This document shows positions 29,907 to 41,566 of a DNA stretch of 64,000 nucleotides, piece by piece. The stretch comes from Paramacrobiotus metropolitanus (Eukaryota; Tardigrada; Eutardigrada; Parachela; Macrobiotidae): contig NW_026570222.1 of NCBI RefSeq assembly GCF_019649055.1, positions 496,001 to 560,000 of the forward strand, written 5' to 3'. The notes beneath the pieces are model-generated. The model ran no database searches and was not told where the DNA came from. It saw only the letters and a program-made list of their open reading frames with translations. Both the position numbers and the translations under genes were made by a program. Every line of letters begins with the position of its first letter. Position 1 is the first letter of the stretch.

Positions 29907-30982
29907 GTACTAGTAAATGCATCCCTTAAAGTTCTTCATGATCACGACCAAATTTGTTTTATAATACTCGTGCGTTGTCTGCATAAAATCGATCCACGCA
30001 GCCGTCCGTGCAAAAGCAGGTTAAATGAACTATCTGCAAAACATAAGAGACATTCAAATTAATCGTACATAAAGACAAAACCAATATCGTACATACGAAA
30101 TGAAAACAAGTTCGAAAAGTCGACATTTATCCCATGATTGTTAGAACAATTTTAACGAAAACTACGTTTGGCGACCGGCATTCTAGGAGCAGTTCTCCGG
30201 TGTCTCTTTAATAGTACATCAGTATTTGGGCCCTTGCAAGTTTGCAGTTTCACAAAAAGGTCACAATCACATTCAACCTTTTTCCATCGCTTTTTTGTTC
30301 GTAGAAACGTCGTGCTCGGCCAGCCAAACCAAGCATCTACTACGAGTAGGATACTAGGTTTGCACCATGCAGCGATTTCACGTGTAAAAAAAAATAATCT
30401 TTTTTGTGAAAATTCCTCTGCAGTTGCAGGGGTCAAGTAAAAACAATCCAGTTCAAATCTAACCGGAAGAAAGTGTGCTTACAGTACCACGAATATAAAT
30501 AGAAGTATATGAATACAGATATGAAAATGTTGTTGATTGCTAGTAGGTTGTGCGATACTAGTAATGGTTTTCACACCATTCACCTGGCTATGATTTTACA
30601 GTATCTATTCTCAAGCTGAAGACCATACGGCATACAGAAGTCCCAAGAAATTTTTCGAGGAGTTAATAAAGAAAATTCTGGATACCATTACTTACATAAT
30701 TATTATCAGTATTTGCGCAATTCCTGGCCTGTCGGGAGGTAATTTTCCGTCAGCGATGAAAGTCACTATGGTATGTACCATGGACTCCTAGGATCCGAAG
30801 CGCGTGAAACTTGTCAAAACAGGAGTGATATGCTTAAAAAATATTTTCTTAAGAATTCGTAGGTACTGATGCTTCAGGAAGTCTTTTTTGATTAATCGGG
30901 ATTTCCGAAAACAAAAAACAATTACTAGGTAGCCGTACTAACCTGACTAATTCGAAAGACCGGGCGGTTGACCGGTCAACAG
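29907..30982. other. Elongase downstream region, no gene recognised
   Basis: Overlapping open frames exist on both strands at 30152-30440, but neither shows a known motif and I do not call a gene. An AATAAA occurs at about 30665. Confidence 0.35.
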
Positions 30983-30993
30983 AAACGTACTGA
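30983..30993. repeat. Left target-site duplication of the 2.4 kb palindromic element
   Basis: AAACGTACTGA matches 33422-33432 exactly in direct orientation. Confidence 0.7.
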
Positions 30994-31584
30994 CACGAAA
31001 ATTTTGGGCACCCAGTGCACCGTAGACTCTATGGTATAAGAAAAACCGCCCTAGAAATCTTTCCCCAATCCTGCTCACCACCACCAACCAATCCGAATTG
31101 CGCACAAGTGGTCCGTACTTCATTGCTAGCCCTATAATTCAAGAGCTTATTACGCGTGACATTCAACTAAAATAATAAAATCGAAATAATAAAAACTTTT
31201 CTGAATAAAAACATAACATTTTATTAGCAGAGATGAAATATCAGCCACAACTGCACTCAAATTTCCCATTAACTAACAAAGTGAAAAGCGTCGAGAAGGA
31301 GCATGTATGCGAGAAGGACTCGTAATTGAAAAATATTATGAATTTTTTTGTAGAGTCATATACATAAATAATTTTCATTTGCATAGATGATGTTAAGTTA
31401 AAGAACATCAGATTTTTATTTATTTAAGAAATTTTTATTTATTTAAGGAGAAACAAATAAGAACCGTTCAGTATATCCTGATCAATTCTAATATACTGTG
31501 CAAGAAAATAACGACAGCATTCTCTACGACTACGAAAGAAGCATAAGTACTGTATTCCAATCACAAAAACAAAGTTTTTACTAC

Positions 31585-31765
31585 AGGCCGTACATTGAGG
31601 TGTACTTCCGGCTGCACGTTAAGTAAAATTACATTAGGCTATACTACAGGCATTCCTACTAACTAAATTTAGTGCACTACAGGTTAAACTATAGGTCATA
31701 CACCAGATTGTGCTATAGGCTGTACTACAGGTTGTACTACAGGCAGTACATTATGCAAAGGAGTG
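31585..31765. repeat. 12-bp TGTAC minisatellite, left arm copy
   Basis: Degenerate units of the TGTACTACAGGN type, step 12 bases, ending near TGTACTACAGGCAGTACATT. It is in the same family as the arrays at 2925-3065 and 3868-3985. Confidence 0.65.
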
Positions 31766-32204
31766 CACACCGGACTATGGAAATAATGCACAAGATATCA
31801 CTAAAGCAGCGTGAATGTTCTTAATTATATTCAATCACATTAGTACTGTAATAATTCGAAGCGTAAAATAAAATCCGTAAACCGGTAGCATGGATAGATT
31901 CTTGGTACGCAATAAAAAGGTGTTAATGAATTTAAGCGGTGCATCGGGCCGTACCAGAAACAAAAGTAAATCCTATAACAAATTAATAAAAGGACAGACG
32001 CCTGGCTTATCTATTCTTTCGTCCACCAGTTTTATTTTTACGCTAATGTGATTCTAATGCTTTAAATGATTCTGATGTGATTAAATATAATCAAGGAAAA
32101 TATGTATTTTTTATTAATGTCCTTTTATTAATTTGTGATTGGACATAATTAAGAATATTCATGATGCTTAGCCGATATCATCTGCATTATGTCCATAGTC
32201 CGGC

Positions 32205-32405
32205 GTGCACTCCTTTGCCTAATGTGCTGGCTGTAGTACAACCTGTAGTACAGCCCGTAGTACAGTCTGGAGTATGACCTGTAGTTTAACCTGTAGTGCA
32301 CTAAGTTTACTTAGTAGAAATGCCTGTAGTACAGCCTAATGTTCAGATTGTAGTTTTACTTAACGTACAGCCTGCAGTACACCTCAATGTGCGGCCTGTA
32401 GTAAA
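32205..32405. repeat. 12-bp TGTAC minisatellite, right arm copy
   Basis: This is the reverse-complement partner of 31585-31765, with units reading CCTGTAGTACAG. The pair forms the inner part of the palindrome. Confidence 0.65.
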
Positions 32406-32445
32406 ACTTTGTTTTCTTGTGACTGGGATGCGTATGCTGCTTTCG

Positions 32446-32910
32446 TACGAGGAGGAGCTACCTTGGCCCGATCAAAGGCGCAAACATGACCATAATCCGA
32501 TCACTATGCCCGCATGTGTGCACAACGCCAAACCACCCATGTTGGCAGCGACGTTAACCACTTGCCGGCCCGCGCGTGAAACATGGCTGTTCACCCAGCC
32601 ACGGCAGCAAAGTTATTAATAAATTTTAGCTCTCTAAAATTTCGTCTTTTAATAAATGGGTTTCGTTTGATAATAATAAATGGCTTCATAAAAAAATAGA
32701 TTTTTCTTTTTTTTTAAAAATGGCGGCCATAGCTATTGTGTCAAAGTTGTTGCCGATGTGGGTGGTTGGCCGTTTTGCGAATTTGTGCAGGCACAGAGAT
32801 TCAATTTACTGCCTACCTGGGCGGTTGGGCGTTGTGCACACAGCGGGCGCAGTGATCGGATTATGGTCGCGTTTGCGCCTTTGATCGGGCCAAGGTAGCT
32901 CCTCCTCGTA
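32446..32910. mobile_element. 465-bp foldback element nested in the palindrome's right arm
   Basis: The ends are inverted copies of about 95 bp starting TACGAGGAGGAGCTACCTTG. Comparison with the uninterrupted left arm of the surrounding palindrome shows this block is absent there, so it is a later insertion. I could not define a clear target duplication. A weak open frame on the minus strand spans the right inverted end and is not convincing as a gene. Confidence 0.65.
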
Positions 32911-33421
32911 TGCATAAAATGCTGCCGTTATTTCTTTGCAGAGAATAATAAAATTTATCAGGATATACTGAACAGTTTTTTTTTAGTTTTCTGTGAATAA
33001 TTAAAAATCTGATGTGCTTAAACTCATTATCACCTGTGAATATAATACTTACCATTACCTCAGTGTATCACTAAAAAAATTCATAACCCTTTTTAGTTAG
33101 TATTTATATTCCTTCTCGTCTATTTTCAGCATTTCAGTTAATGGGAAATGGGAAAGCACTATCTCTGATATTTCATCTCTGCTAATGGAATATTTTTAGA
33201 AAAATGTATTGTTTCGAATTCATGTTAGTTGATAGTCACAAATAATAAACGCTAGAATTCTAAGTACTGGAGCAGTTAATAATCTGGACTGGAGTACTGA
33301 CCAGCTGTGCGCAATTCGGATTGGTTGGGTGGTAGTGAGCAGGATTGGGTAGCCGCTTTCTAGGGCGGTTTTCCTTATACCATAGAGTCTACGGTGCACT
33401 GCGTGCCCAAAATTTTTGTGT

Positions 33422-33432
33422 AAACGTACTGA
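33422..33432. repeat. Right target-site duplication of the 2.4 kb palindromic element
   Basis: This is the exact direct copy of 30983-30993 at the outer right end. Confidence 0.7.
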
Positions 33433-33905
33433 GTCCTGACGATATGCTAAGCTTTTCTAGCCAATCTAACGTTAATTTTTTTTTAAAAAAAGATTTCGAT
33501 TCTCTGCTGAACCAAAAGTTATTCTGATAACTTTTTCTAATTTTTTAGAAGATTTTTTGCACGTATAGTAGAATCAGAATTTTGTGTGTAGCCTGTAGAC
33601 ACTTCTTCGTTGCAGGTTCAGGCTTGGATACCCATCATGCGCCGTGCCATCATTTTGTCGAGTACTAAGTCAGTACTTTGTGAAATTTGTTGGCGACGTT
33701 GACTAGATTTTTGAGCTTGTTCCTGCACTTTTGTTTGCAATATTGTCGCTGTAATCAGTGTAATGGATTCGTCCCATGATGTTCCCCCAGCACCGAACGA
33801 TCCAGGTTTGTCGCAGTGCCTGACCGAGTGCTCGATTACTGTACTTCGCAGCAAAGTAATCGAGCACTCCTTTAGTCTTCGCTTGATTACCTTTGCTTGC
33901 TACTA
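33433..33905. other. Promoter-side region of the CHERP-like gene
   Basis: It holds a perfect 13-bp stem-loop (33828-33867) about 40 bp before the CHERP-like ATG. It also holds an uncertain minus-strand open frame (33618-33854) whose helical, Gln-rich translation ends DKMMARRMMGIQA. That frame has no upstream ATG in a good position, and I do not recognise it. Confidence 0.35.
33828..33867. promoter_or_regulatory. Perfect 13-bp inverted repeat before the CHERP-like gene
   Basis: GTGCTCGATTACT (33828-33840) is followed after 14 bases by its exact reverse complement (33855-33867). It could be a stem-loop in the 5' UTR or a paired protein-binding site. The role is unknown. Confidence 0.45.
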
Positions 33906-35239
33906 ATGGACAAGTCGCAAACTACAGCAAATGAAAGCTGTGCTGTTACAGAAATACGGAAAATAATCGAGACACTGGCGCATTATGTGGCAAAGAACGG
34001 ATCTCAGTTCGAAATTATGGTACGTGAGCGCGAGAAGAATAACGCGCAGTTCTTTTTCCTCCGAGGTGGTGACTATCACCGATACTACACCTACTGTTTA
34101 TCGACCGAGCATAAGAAACTCGCGGGGCCTGGTGCGAGCGCCCCGGCGTCTTTTCCACCACAGAACGGAGCCCCATCTGTCCGACCCATGATGCAGCAGC
34201 CGCCACCGCAGCCGATCCAGTCCACCGTACCGCCGGCCAGCATCCCGACATTCCCTCCTCCGCAGCGCCCTAATCAAATTCCTCCCGGCCCCTCCGTACC
34301 GGGATCTTTCGCTCCGCCTAACAATTTTTCCTCGGCTGGTCCGGAATCTCAAGATTTCTCAAATCCCTACCAGTATCCCCCTCCGCGGATGTTCGCCCCT
34401 CCTCCTTGGACCCAGGGGGGCATGGAGGGTCCGCGCTTACCCCCCGATTTTGCCCCGCAGCAAGGGTTTGGTGCGTTCCCGCCGATTCGCTCTCGCTTCT
34501 CGCAAGGGCCTCCGCCAGGTGTACCGCCGCCCTTTCAGGGGCCCCCTCGTCCGATGTTCGGCCCGCCACCCAGTTATGGACCGTTAGGTGAGTGTTACGA
34601 TTTTCGCTTGATTATTTCAGTTTTGCTAATTTTCAGTTTATAGGCCAACCAGAGGGACCCTTTCGACCCGGGTTCCCTCCCCGTTTTCCGCCTTTCCATG
34701 CCGGTGGACCACCTTTTCCTCCGCAGGATGACGGTTCTGGGCAACTGCCTCCGCCTGAGCGGCCGGCTGTGCCGGAGCGGCCGTGGTATGATTTACCCGC
34801 CGGCATCATGATGCTATTCATTAAAACGGAGGAGAATAGCTACCGCAGTTTAGATCCCAAAACCATGATGATTCCTCCGCCGCAGTTGATAACGGAAAAA
34901 AGCGTCCGGGCCATGGATGCTTTCTACGCTCCGCCGACCCCGTCGCTTCCCCGGAATGCGGAAGGATGGGAAAAACTGGGTCTGTATGATTTTTACAAAG
35001 CCAAGGATGCCGCTCGCCGGGCAGCACAGCGTGGAGACGCCGTTGAGCAGTACAAACCAGGCAGATCACGTTCCGGCAGTCCGCGCTCACCGTATTCCTC
35101 TCGATCCAGATCCTCGTCGCGCTCGCGTTCCAGAAGCCGCTCCAAATCAAGAAGCCGGTCTGGATCACCGCCCAGAAGCCACTCTAGGTCGTCGACTTCC
35201 CCCTCTAAGCGCCAACGAAGAAGTAGATCGCGCTCATAG
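33906..35239 (+). CDS. CHERP: CHERP-like splicing factor: SURP domain, Pro-rich region, RS tail
   Basis: Two exons (33906-34587 and 34644-35239) encode about 425 aa. Residues about 15-70 form a SURP domain (ETLAHYVAKNGSQFE, then NNAQFFFLRGGDYHRYY), an RNA-splicing module. A long Pro/Phe/Gly-rich region follows. Residues about 280-350 match the conserved late block of CHERP: WYDLPAGIMMLFIKTEENSY, LDPKTMMIPPP, DAFYAPPTPSLPRNAEGWEK and LGLYDFYKAK. The tail is an Arg-Ser repeat domain typical of nuclear splicing regulators. Vertebrate CHERP (about 916 aa) also has a CTD-interacting domain and a C-terminal G-patch; both are absent here and the gene ends with the RS tail. The ATG at 33906 is the first in frame after the hairpin. 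The name rests on the SURP plus LPAG/EGWE block combination. Confidence 0.87.
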
Positions 35240-36460
35240 AATTATTTATGGGAAAACAAATTTTTGTAATTGTTTCTTTGCAAAATTTGTTAAGAAGCTT
35301 GTTATTAACAAGTATTTTGCGATAATTGGTATGTAGCACCTTACGATATTTTGTTGTTTGATTTGTTTCTTTGATTATGGTTTATGGAAAAAAACGGTGC
35401 CTTCTCGAATGACTCTCCTGCTCGTCGGTGAAGTTGGCCTAATTGCGATCGCTGAAACCAGTTGTTCCAGCATCTTTTTATTAAACAGCAGCCCTAAGAA
35501 AAATATTTGAGTCTTCCTGTTAAATTTTGTAATATCTTTCATTTAAGTGATTTTGATGTGGGCACTGGGCAGTGGAACTATAGTTTTCACTTTTCAGTGA
35601 AACTTTATCCGCCGTGGTTGATATACCGATAACTCACTAAACACTTCGGCATTTTTGCGTGATTGCGTGCACACTGCACAGACTGCATTGCGTGTGTGTC
35701 TCGCTTATTTATGAATTATGGGAACACTGAGCCACCAACGTAAGTAACTGTCACATGAAGAGAAGGTACACGGCGACATGAAAAGCAGATTTGTAACAGG
35801 AAATGATGCTTTCCCACTCCTAGGTTTGCTACGGGAATCAGCACTGAATACAGAAATAGTCGGTAAACACATCAACGCCCCAAAGCACTAAGCTACTGGT
35901 AATGGCAAATGTTATGGTCATTCGGGAAGCTCAAGTTCTTTTGCGGTCCAGATAACTATTTTCCCGTTGATCTTGATTGGGATTGAGAATTTCTCCAGCC
36001 TTCGCATACCGCAGACGCAAGAACTTGCCGTTTCATCGCAGCCAGATTGTGAGAATTTCGAGATTCTTAACTCCCAGATCTCCGCGTGTTGGAGAGTGGC
36101 ATCCTGTTCCTTATAAAGTAGGGTGAGTGGGGTTGTTGGTTTTGTGACAATTTGGATGATTATCAAACCGCATACACAGTATTGTGCACTCAGCAGCATA
36201 CAATCATATCACCGTAAAGTTGTATACAGTTAACAGTGAAATTGTAAAAGAGAAAGTCAAAAGTGAAAGTAATTTCAGCATTGTGCTGCTGTGGAGTGTG
36301 ATACCTCAGATTAAGATTTCTGGGTTGGATTGTCGTTCCTTCGCTTACTTTAATTGTGTGTGGACATTCTTCTATTTCCATCAGAAAGATCATTTTTATA
36401 CGAAGTTGTTGTTGATTTCTTGTAGATTTGTGGCGCTCGGGCCTTGCAAATCAAGCCACA
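35240..36460. other. CHERP-like 3' flank and GPD2 upstream region
   Basis: About 1.2 kb without a recognisable exon. The small ORFs here show no known motif. The 5' UTR and promoter of GPD2 should lie in its right part; a TTGTAG acceptor-like site at about 36424 may mark a 5' UTR intron. Confidence 0.35.
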
Positions 36461-39400
36461 ATGACCGCTCCGCGGTGGAAGCGCGTTTTGAAGGGAGCGG
36501 GAATTCTGGGAGGGACTGCCGCGGTGGGATATTCACTGTTCACAATTTATAAACTTCGGCAGGTACAACAGGTAAGATATTTAAGCAAAAATTTAACTGT
36601 AAATTTCTCATTTTAAATCTAGCTCTAGATTTTGTGTTTCATTACCATGATTACCTTAAAATAATGTACCGCACAGCACGTAGAAACAGTGCCACAACAA
36701 AAATACCGATTTCTCGATTGGCCATGGTTCTTTTACATTTATATAGCCAGAGTTGTTGTATCGGGATTCGTGATTCCAACAATTGCATCATTTATTCTAC
36801 GTGTGGTTATAAAGTATCTGATGTTTTTTAAAAATTTTGCATGCGATTAATAATTGCATTTTTTAGTTTCACTTATTCCGCACTGGCGAATAAACAGTAC
36901 AGTATTTGTATGGCTTTCGATAGGTTTATGCCGATGCTGCCGTGCACGCAACCCCGAGACCAAAAGCTCCTGGGTATCTGCCCTACACTCCCAGCCGTGA
37001 CGATCAGCTGAAGGCCCTGCAACAGACTCCTGAATATGACATACTAATTGTCGGAGGCGGCTGCACTGGGGCGGGAGTAGCGTTAGATGCCGTCAGTCGA
37101 GGTACGAAACTGCACTTCCGACTTTCGCAGATGGTCCTTGCTAAATTTTATCATAGATTGTCATTTTCAAGTCAGAATAAAAGCGTTTTGTTTGCGTTAT
37201 TGTTCTCTGTTTTATGCTTCGGGCTGTTTTGTTACGGTATTATTCCATACCCAACTGGATGTCTTTGTTAAGTGCTACAGTTTGATTAGTATGGCAGCAA
37301 CAACAGCAGTACTCGCTGTAGACGTGGTTAAGGGCAAACTTCAGATTTTATTTATTTTCCGCAGGTTTGAAGACTGCATTGGTTGAGGTCAGTAAAATAC
37401 TTCCTCCCAGCCGGCTTGGATTGCCGCCTAACGTCTGTCCTTCCATTTTGATGCTGTTTACGTTGGAGTTTTTTCCTTTGTAGCTTGATGACTTTAGCTC
37501 TGGAACTAGCAGCAGGAGTACAAAGGTATTGCCTTGTCGTTGAAATAACAATAAACAGAAATTCATAGTGGCCTTCACGGCTTCACCGATCAGCTGTTTT
37601 CGTAGCTCATTCATGGCGGTGTCCGTTACCTGCAAAAGGCGATTATGGGTTTTGATATGGAGCAGGTAAACTGGCATGTTGCTTTCTTCTGTGGTGTTAT
37701 GAATAAACAGCTTTATTTCGTAGTATAAAATGGTTAAAGAAGCGCTGGCGGAAAGGGCTAATTTGTTGGATATTGCGCCGCACTTATCCAAGCCATTGCC
37801 CATTATGTTGCCTGTCTACCGGTAATATATGCAAACGACAGAAGTACTCGCACTCATGTATTTAATATTCGTTTAATTATTTTGCTTACGCCATGAAAAT
37901 TCTTCCGAAATATAACCTGTTTTATATAATAAGTCCCAGAAAATTTTAGGTGGTGGCAAGTACCCTATTACTGGGCTGGCATTAAAGCGTACGATTTCGT
38001 TGCCGGTCGGCGCAACGTAAAGACCAGCTATTTTTTGTCGAAAGACCGTGCGCTGGAACTGTTTCCGATGTTAAAGCAAGACAAACTGTGCGGAGCGATT
38101 GTTTATTACGACGGTCTGTTGAAATTACTCTTTGATGGATGAACGGCATTTGTCAAGCTCCAAGAAACATGTGCGTTTTCCATAGGTCAGCATAACGACG
38201 CCCGCATGTGTATTGCCATTATATTAACGGCTGCACGCCTGGGAGCGAATGTCGCTAATCATGTGCGGTGTGTAAAACTTGTCAAGGATCAACTTGAGAA
38301 CGGAAAGGAAGTTGTCAGTGGTGCACTTCTCAAGGACACGATCACCGGTAAGGCAGGCTGTTAAGTATGTGAACTGGATGGGTGGTACCATTATAGAATA
38401 CCAGTGGTACTGTATCTGTAACACGATGTGAACTGTTTTTTTATTCTCTAATTTACATGGTTTGTTTAAAAAACAGGGTTGGTAATTGATTATAACGAGG
38501 TGCATTAATTTTTCATTTCCATGTGCTACCGGATCTCTGGGTTTCTGGTAGGGTGGAAAGAATGACTATAATTATAAGTAATACATTTTTTATGCTGGCT
38601 TGAATAATTACTTTTGGTTATTTTGTCTAGGGTAGCTGTACAGATGCTCAGCTTTATTGATTTGTAGCCATTTATTGTAACCAGTTTACTCAGCTCAGTT
38701 ATTTTTTCGGTAGTTGTTATGAAATTTAATGATCATTATTAATGGGATTTCCTACAATATTATGACAGGCAAAGAATGGACTGTTCGCGCCAAATGCGTG
38801 GTAAACGCTACTGGTCCCTTTACGGACAGTCTACGACAGATGGATGATCCTACTGTGAAGCCCATCTGTCAACCTAGTTCAGGCATCCACATTGTCCTGC
38901 CCGATTACTATAGTCCAGCCAACATGGGTCTCCTGGATCCCAACACCAGCGACGGCCGTGTAATTTTCTTTTTACCATGGGAAAAGGTAACTTTAGCCGG
39001 GACAACTGACTCGCCTTGTCAAGTGACGGACCATCCAATTCCGCAAGAGAAGGAAATTCAGTTTATCCTCAAGGAAGTTCGCGGATATTTGGATAGCTCT
39101 GTGGCTGGTATGCTCCACATGCAATTAATTAAATGAATGTAGTGCCCACCTAATCCTTTTCTTTGTAGTCCGTCGAGGCGACGTCCTGTCTGGTAAGATA
39201 AGATTATTAGAAAATGTGTAATTAATTAGAGGCTTTTCTTATTAATGTTACCCTGATTCTTTCCTACTTTTGCTGTTATTTGCGGTGCTGTATATTTGTT
39301 AAAAGTTTGATTTATGCTTTTGGCTGGATAAATTGGCAGGATTATGGTAAGTAATGTAATTTACCGCTTTAGCTTGGGCTGGTATTCGTCCTCTTGTTTT

Positions 39401-41566
39401 GGATCCCAATACCAAGAAGTCCACTCAGGAAATTGCTCGCAATCACATCATACACGTATCCGACTCAAATCTCGTGACTATTGCCGGTCAGTTGTTGAAT
39501 TTACACTTGAAAAGTACATCAGATTATTAGATATTTGTTTTTTGTCGTTAGGAGGTAAATGGACAACGTACCGTTTGATGGCTGAAGAAACGGTTGACGC
39601 AGCCATTAAAGCATGCAACCTGCATCCGAAGCAACCGAAATGTCAGACAATGGGATTGATTCTGGACGGCGGTCATTCCTGGACTCCGACCATGTACATT
39701 CAGCTTGTACAGGACTTTGGCCTTGAAAACGAAGTAAGCATTATGATGATCCGGCCACTGAGTGTCGCAAATATCCTGATCAATTATTTCTTAGACGCGG
39801 CGCTGTTTTGAGTGGTTTACAGTACTTATTAGTAGCGATATCATGGTATTAAGTATTAACTATTAAGGTTTCTTTTCATCGAACAAAAACGTTTACTCAT
39901 GAGAATTGGTGCGCCAGGTTAATCACGCATCATGACGGCGTCTGTGCATTGCAGTTTGCTTCGTGCTGTTTGCCACAACACTAGAATTATACGATACAAA
40001 TATCACCAATCTTCATGCGCTATACGCCGGCTGTGACTTTTTCAGGTGGCACAACACCTGGCGCGGACATACGGCGATCGCGCTTACAAGCTGGGTCGAT
40101 CATGTAAATTAACCGGAAGGCGTTGGCCGGTGGTTGGGAAGCGCCTGCATGAAGATTACCCTTATTTGGAAGAAGAAGTTTCCTTTGCGGTTAAGGAATA
40201 CGCTTGCACTGCGGTAGACGTTATTGCGCGGCGCGTACGGTTGGCTTTCATTAATACACAGGCAGCTGTGGAATGTTTGCCGCGGATTGTAGATATTATG
40301 GCCGAAGAACTGAAGTGGACAAAGGCACAGAAAAAGGTCAAGCTTATTCGAGATCTACGAGATCTTTATTTATAATTTTTTATCGTAACCAGCATTTCGT
40401 CATTTGTAGGCTAATTTTGACGAAGCTATGGACTTCCTTAACAACGATATGGGTAGGGCAGTGCAAGCTGAATCTCGAAACGTACCAATTAACTTCAGTG
40501 TGGACGAGATCAACAAATACCTTGCACACTTCAAAGCCATGGATAAGGAAGGCAAAGGTTACATTACACTTCCGGATATCAGACGAACACTGAAGGTATC
40601 ACACTTTCGCTTGCCGAAAATAAAATCCCGTAAGGGTGCTCGTATACCAAAAGATATGTGTGTTTTTAATCAAGTGGAAATTAAGTCCGTGTAGCTTATA
40701 AGTTGGTAGTGAAATTTTTCGATAAAATTTTTAGAAGTCTGTATCTGTTTTGCTGGCATGCATGCAGATGTGTAGTGAGGTAATAATGGGAAATAATTAG
40801 TTGTAATAATGAGAAGTAATTAGTAGTTTACTGGCTTGAAAAGTCTGAGCAGAAGTATGGTACATAAGTAATTGAATAACTATAACCTGATCGTCTAATT
40901 AGTTAGATTTGATTTAAAAGTATTGGATGTATTTCGTTAGCCAGCGGTTAATTTTAATAGGAACATGGGGAGCAGATCTCTGACTGGCAGCTGCATGAAA
41001 TTTTGGGAGAAGTTGACATGAATCGCAATGGACAAATCGACACAGGAGAATATTTACAGGTATATTTGACGTATAGCGGTTGTTGTCGCATGAAATTGAA
41101 AAGTCAGACATGGCGTGCATAAGGGTGGCGCCGCTGTTAGAGTACGTTCGCAGTAACCTGTTGTGGTTTTCTTTAATCTATATCAGTTACTGTACCAGAT
41201 TTAAGTAAGAGATCGTGTTGACCGTTTTAATTTTTTATAAGTGACGTACCGGATAATGTATCGATAATGTAGAGCGGAAAATGAGGGATGCTCGTTTTTG
41301 CCATAGATAATTTTATTTATTCATGAAATTGGCTGACTGGAAATCAGTGGTTGTTGAGCTTTATTAAGGCATCAACGATCTGGTCGATGATCGCATGATG
41401 CACTCGAATGGAGAAGTTTTCATTTGGCGCTGAGTGTCTTCTTTTGCAGCTTATGAGTGCTATCAAAACCGGTGCGGTGTCAGCTAGTCGATTCGCCCGT
41501 GCTATCCAGGAAGCGGAAGGAGAGACCGTGAAAATTTCCGTGGATCGTAGTGGTGGTGGTTTGTAG
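36461..41566 (+). CDS. GPD2: Mitochondrial FAD-dependent glycerol-3-phosphate dehydrogenase
   Basis: GPD2 oxidises glycerol-3-phosphate to dihydroxyacetone phosphate at the outer face of the inner mitochondrial membrane and reduces ubiquinone. Sixteen exons splice in phase to about 729 aa (human 727): 36461-36571, 36924-37101, 37365-37387, 37484-37525, 37606-37665, 37724-37821, 37950-38113, 38186-38347, 38769-39107, 39169-39192, 39373-39486, 39552-39733, 40046-40336, 40410-40595, 40961-41059, 41450-41566. The N-terminus is a basic, hydrophobic mitochondrial leader. The FAD-binding fingerprint DILIVGGGCTGAG is at about 76-88. Also visible are the substrate-site stretch SSRSTKLIHGGVRYLQKAI and the motif NATGPFTDSLRQMDD. 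Two C-terminal EF-hands follow: one at about 641-652 (DKEGKGYITLPD, atypical, Asp at position 12) and a canonical one at about 677-688 (DMNRNGQIDTGE), consistent with calcium activation of animal GPD2. The protein ends SVDRSGGGL, like the vertebrate enzyme. Exons 3 and 10 are only 23 and 24 bp. Confidence 0.97.

Larger units (their letters stand above)
30994..33421. mobile_element. 2.4 kb palindromic Mutator-like element with 11-bp TSD
   Basis: The whole segment folds back on itself. The left end (30994 to about 31150) is the reverse complement of about 33265-33421, and further matched blocks run inward: 31225-31300 with 33105-33185, 31400-31420 with 32995-33015, and 31560-31845 with 32135-32430. 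A short spacer of about 280 bp remains. The 11-base direct repeat AAACGTACTGA stands immediately outside both ends (30983-30993 and 33422-33432). Long inverted ends and a 9-11 bp duplication again fit a Mutator-like foldback element. The arms have diverged by substitutions and small indels, and the right arm has been interrupted by another foldback element at 32446-32910. No transposase is seen. Confidence 0.75.

Noticed and set aside
30152-30440. Overlapping 90-94 codon frames on both strands
   Set aside because: No known motif, no splice context, and both strands are open, which suggests base-composition bias.
34015-35168. Several antisense frames opposite the CHERP-like gene
   Set aside because: The GC-rich, Pro-rich coding creates long stop-free antisense frames; no motif is present.
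37348-37803. 151-codon open frame on the minus strand
   Set aside because: It runs antisense across four GPD2 exons and their introns, has no recognisable motif, and is a shadow of the conserved plus-strand coding.
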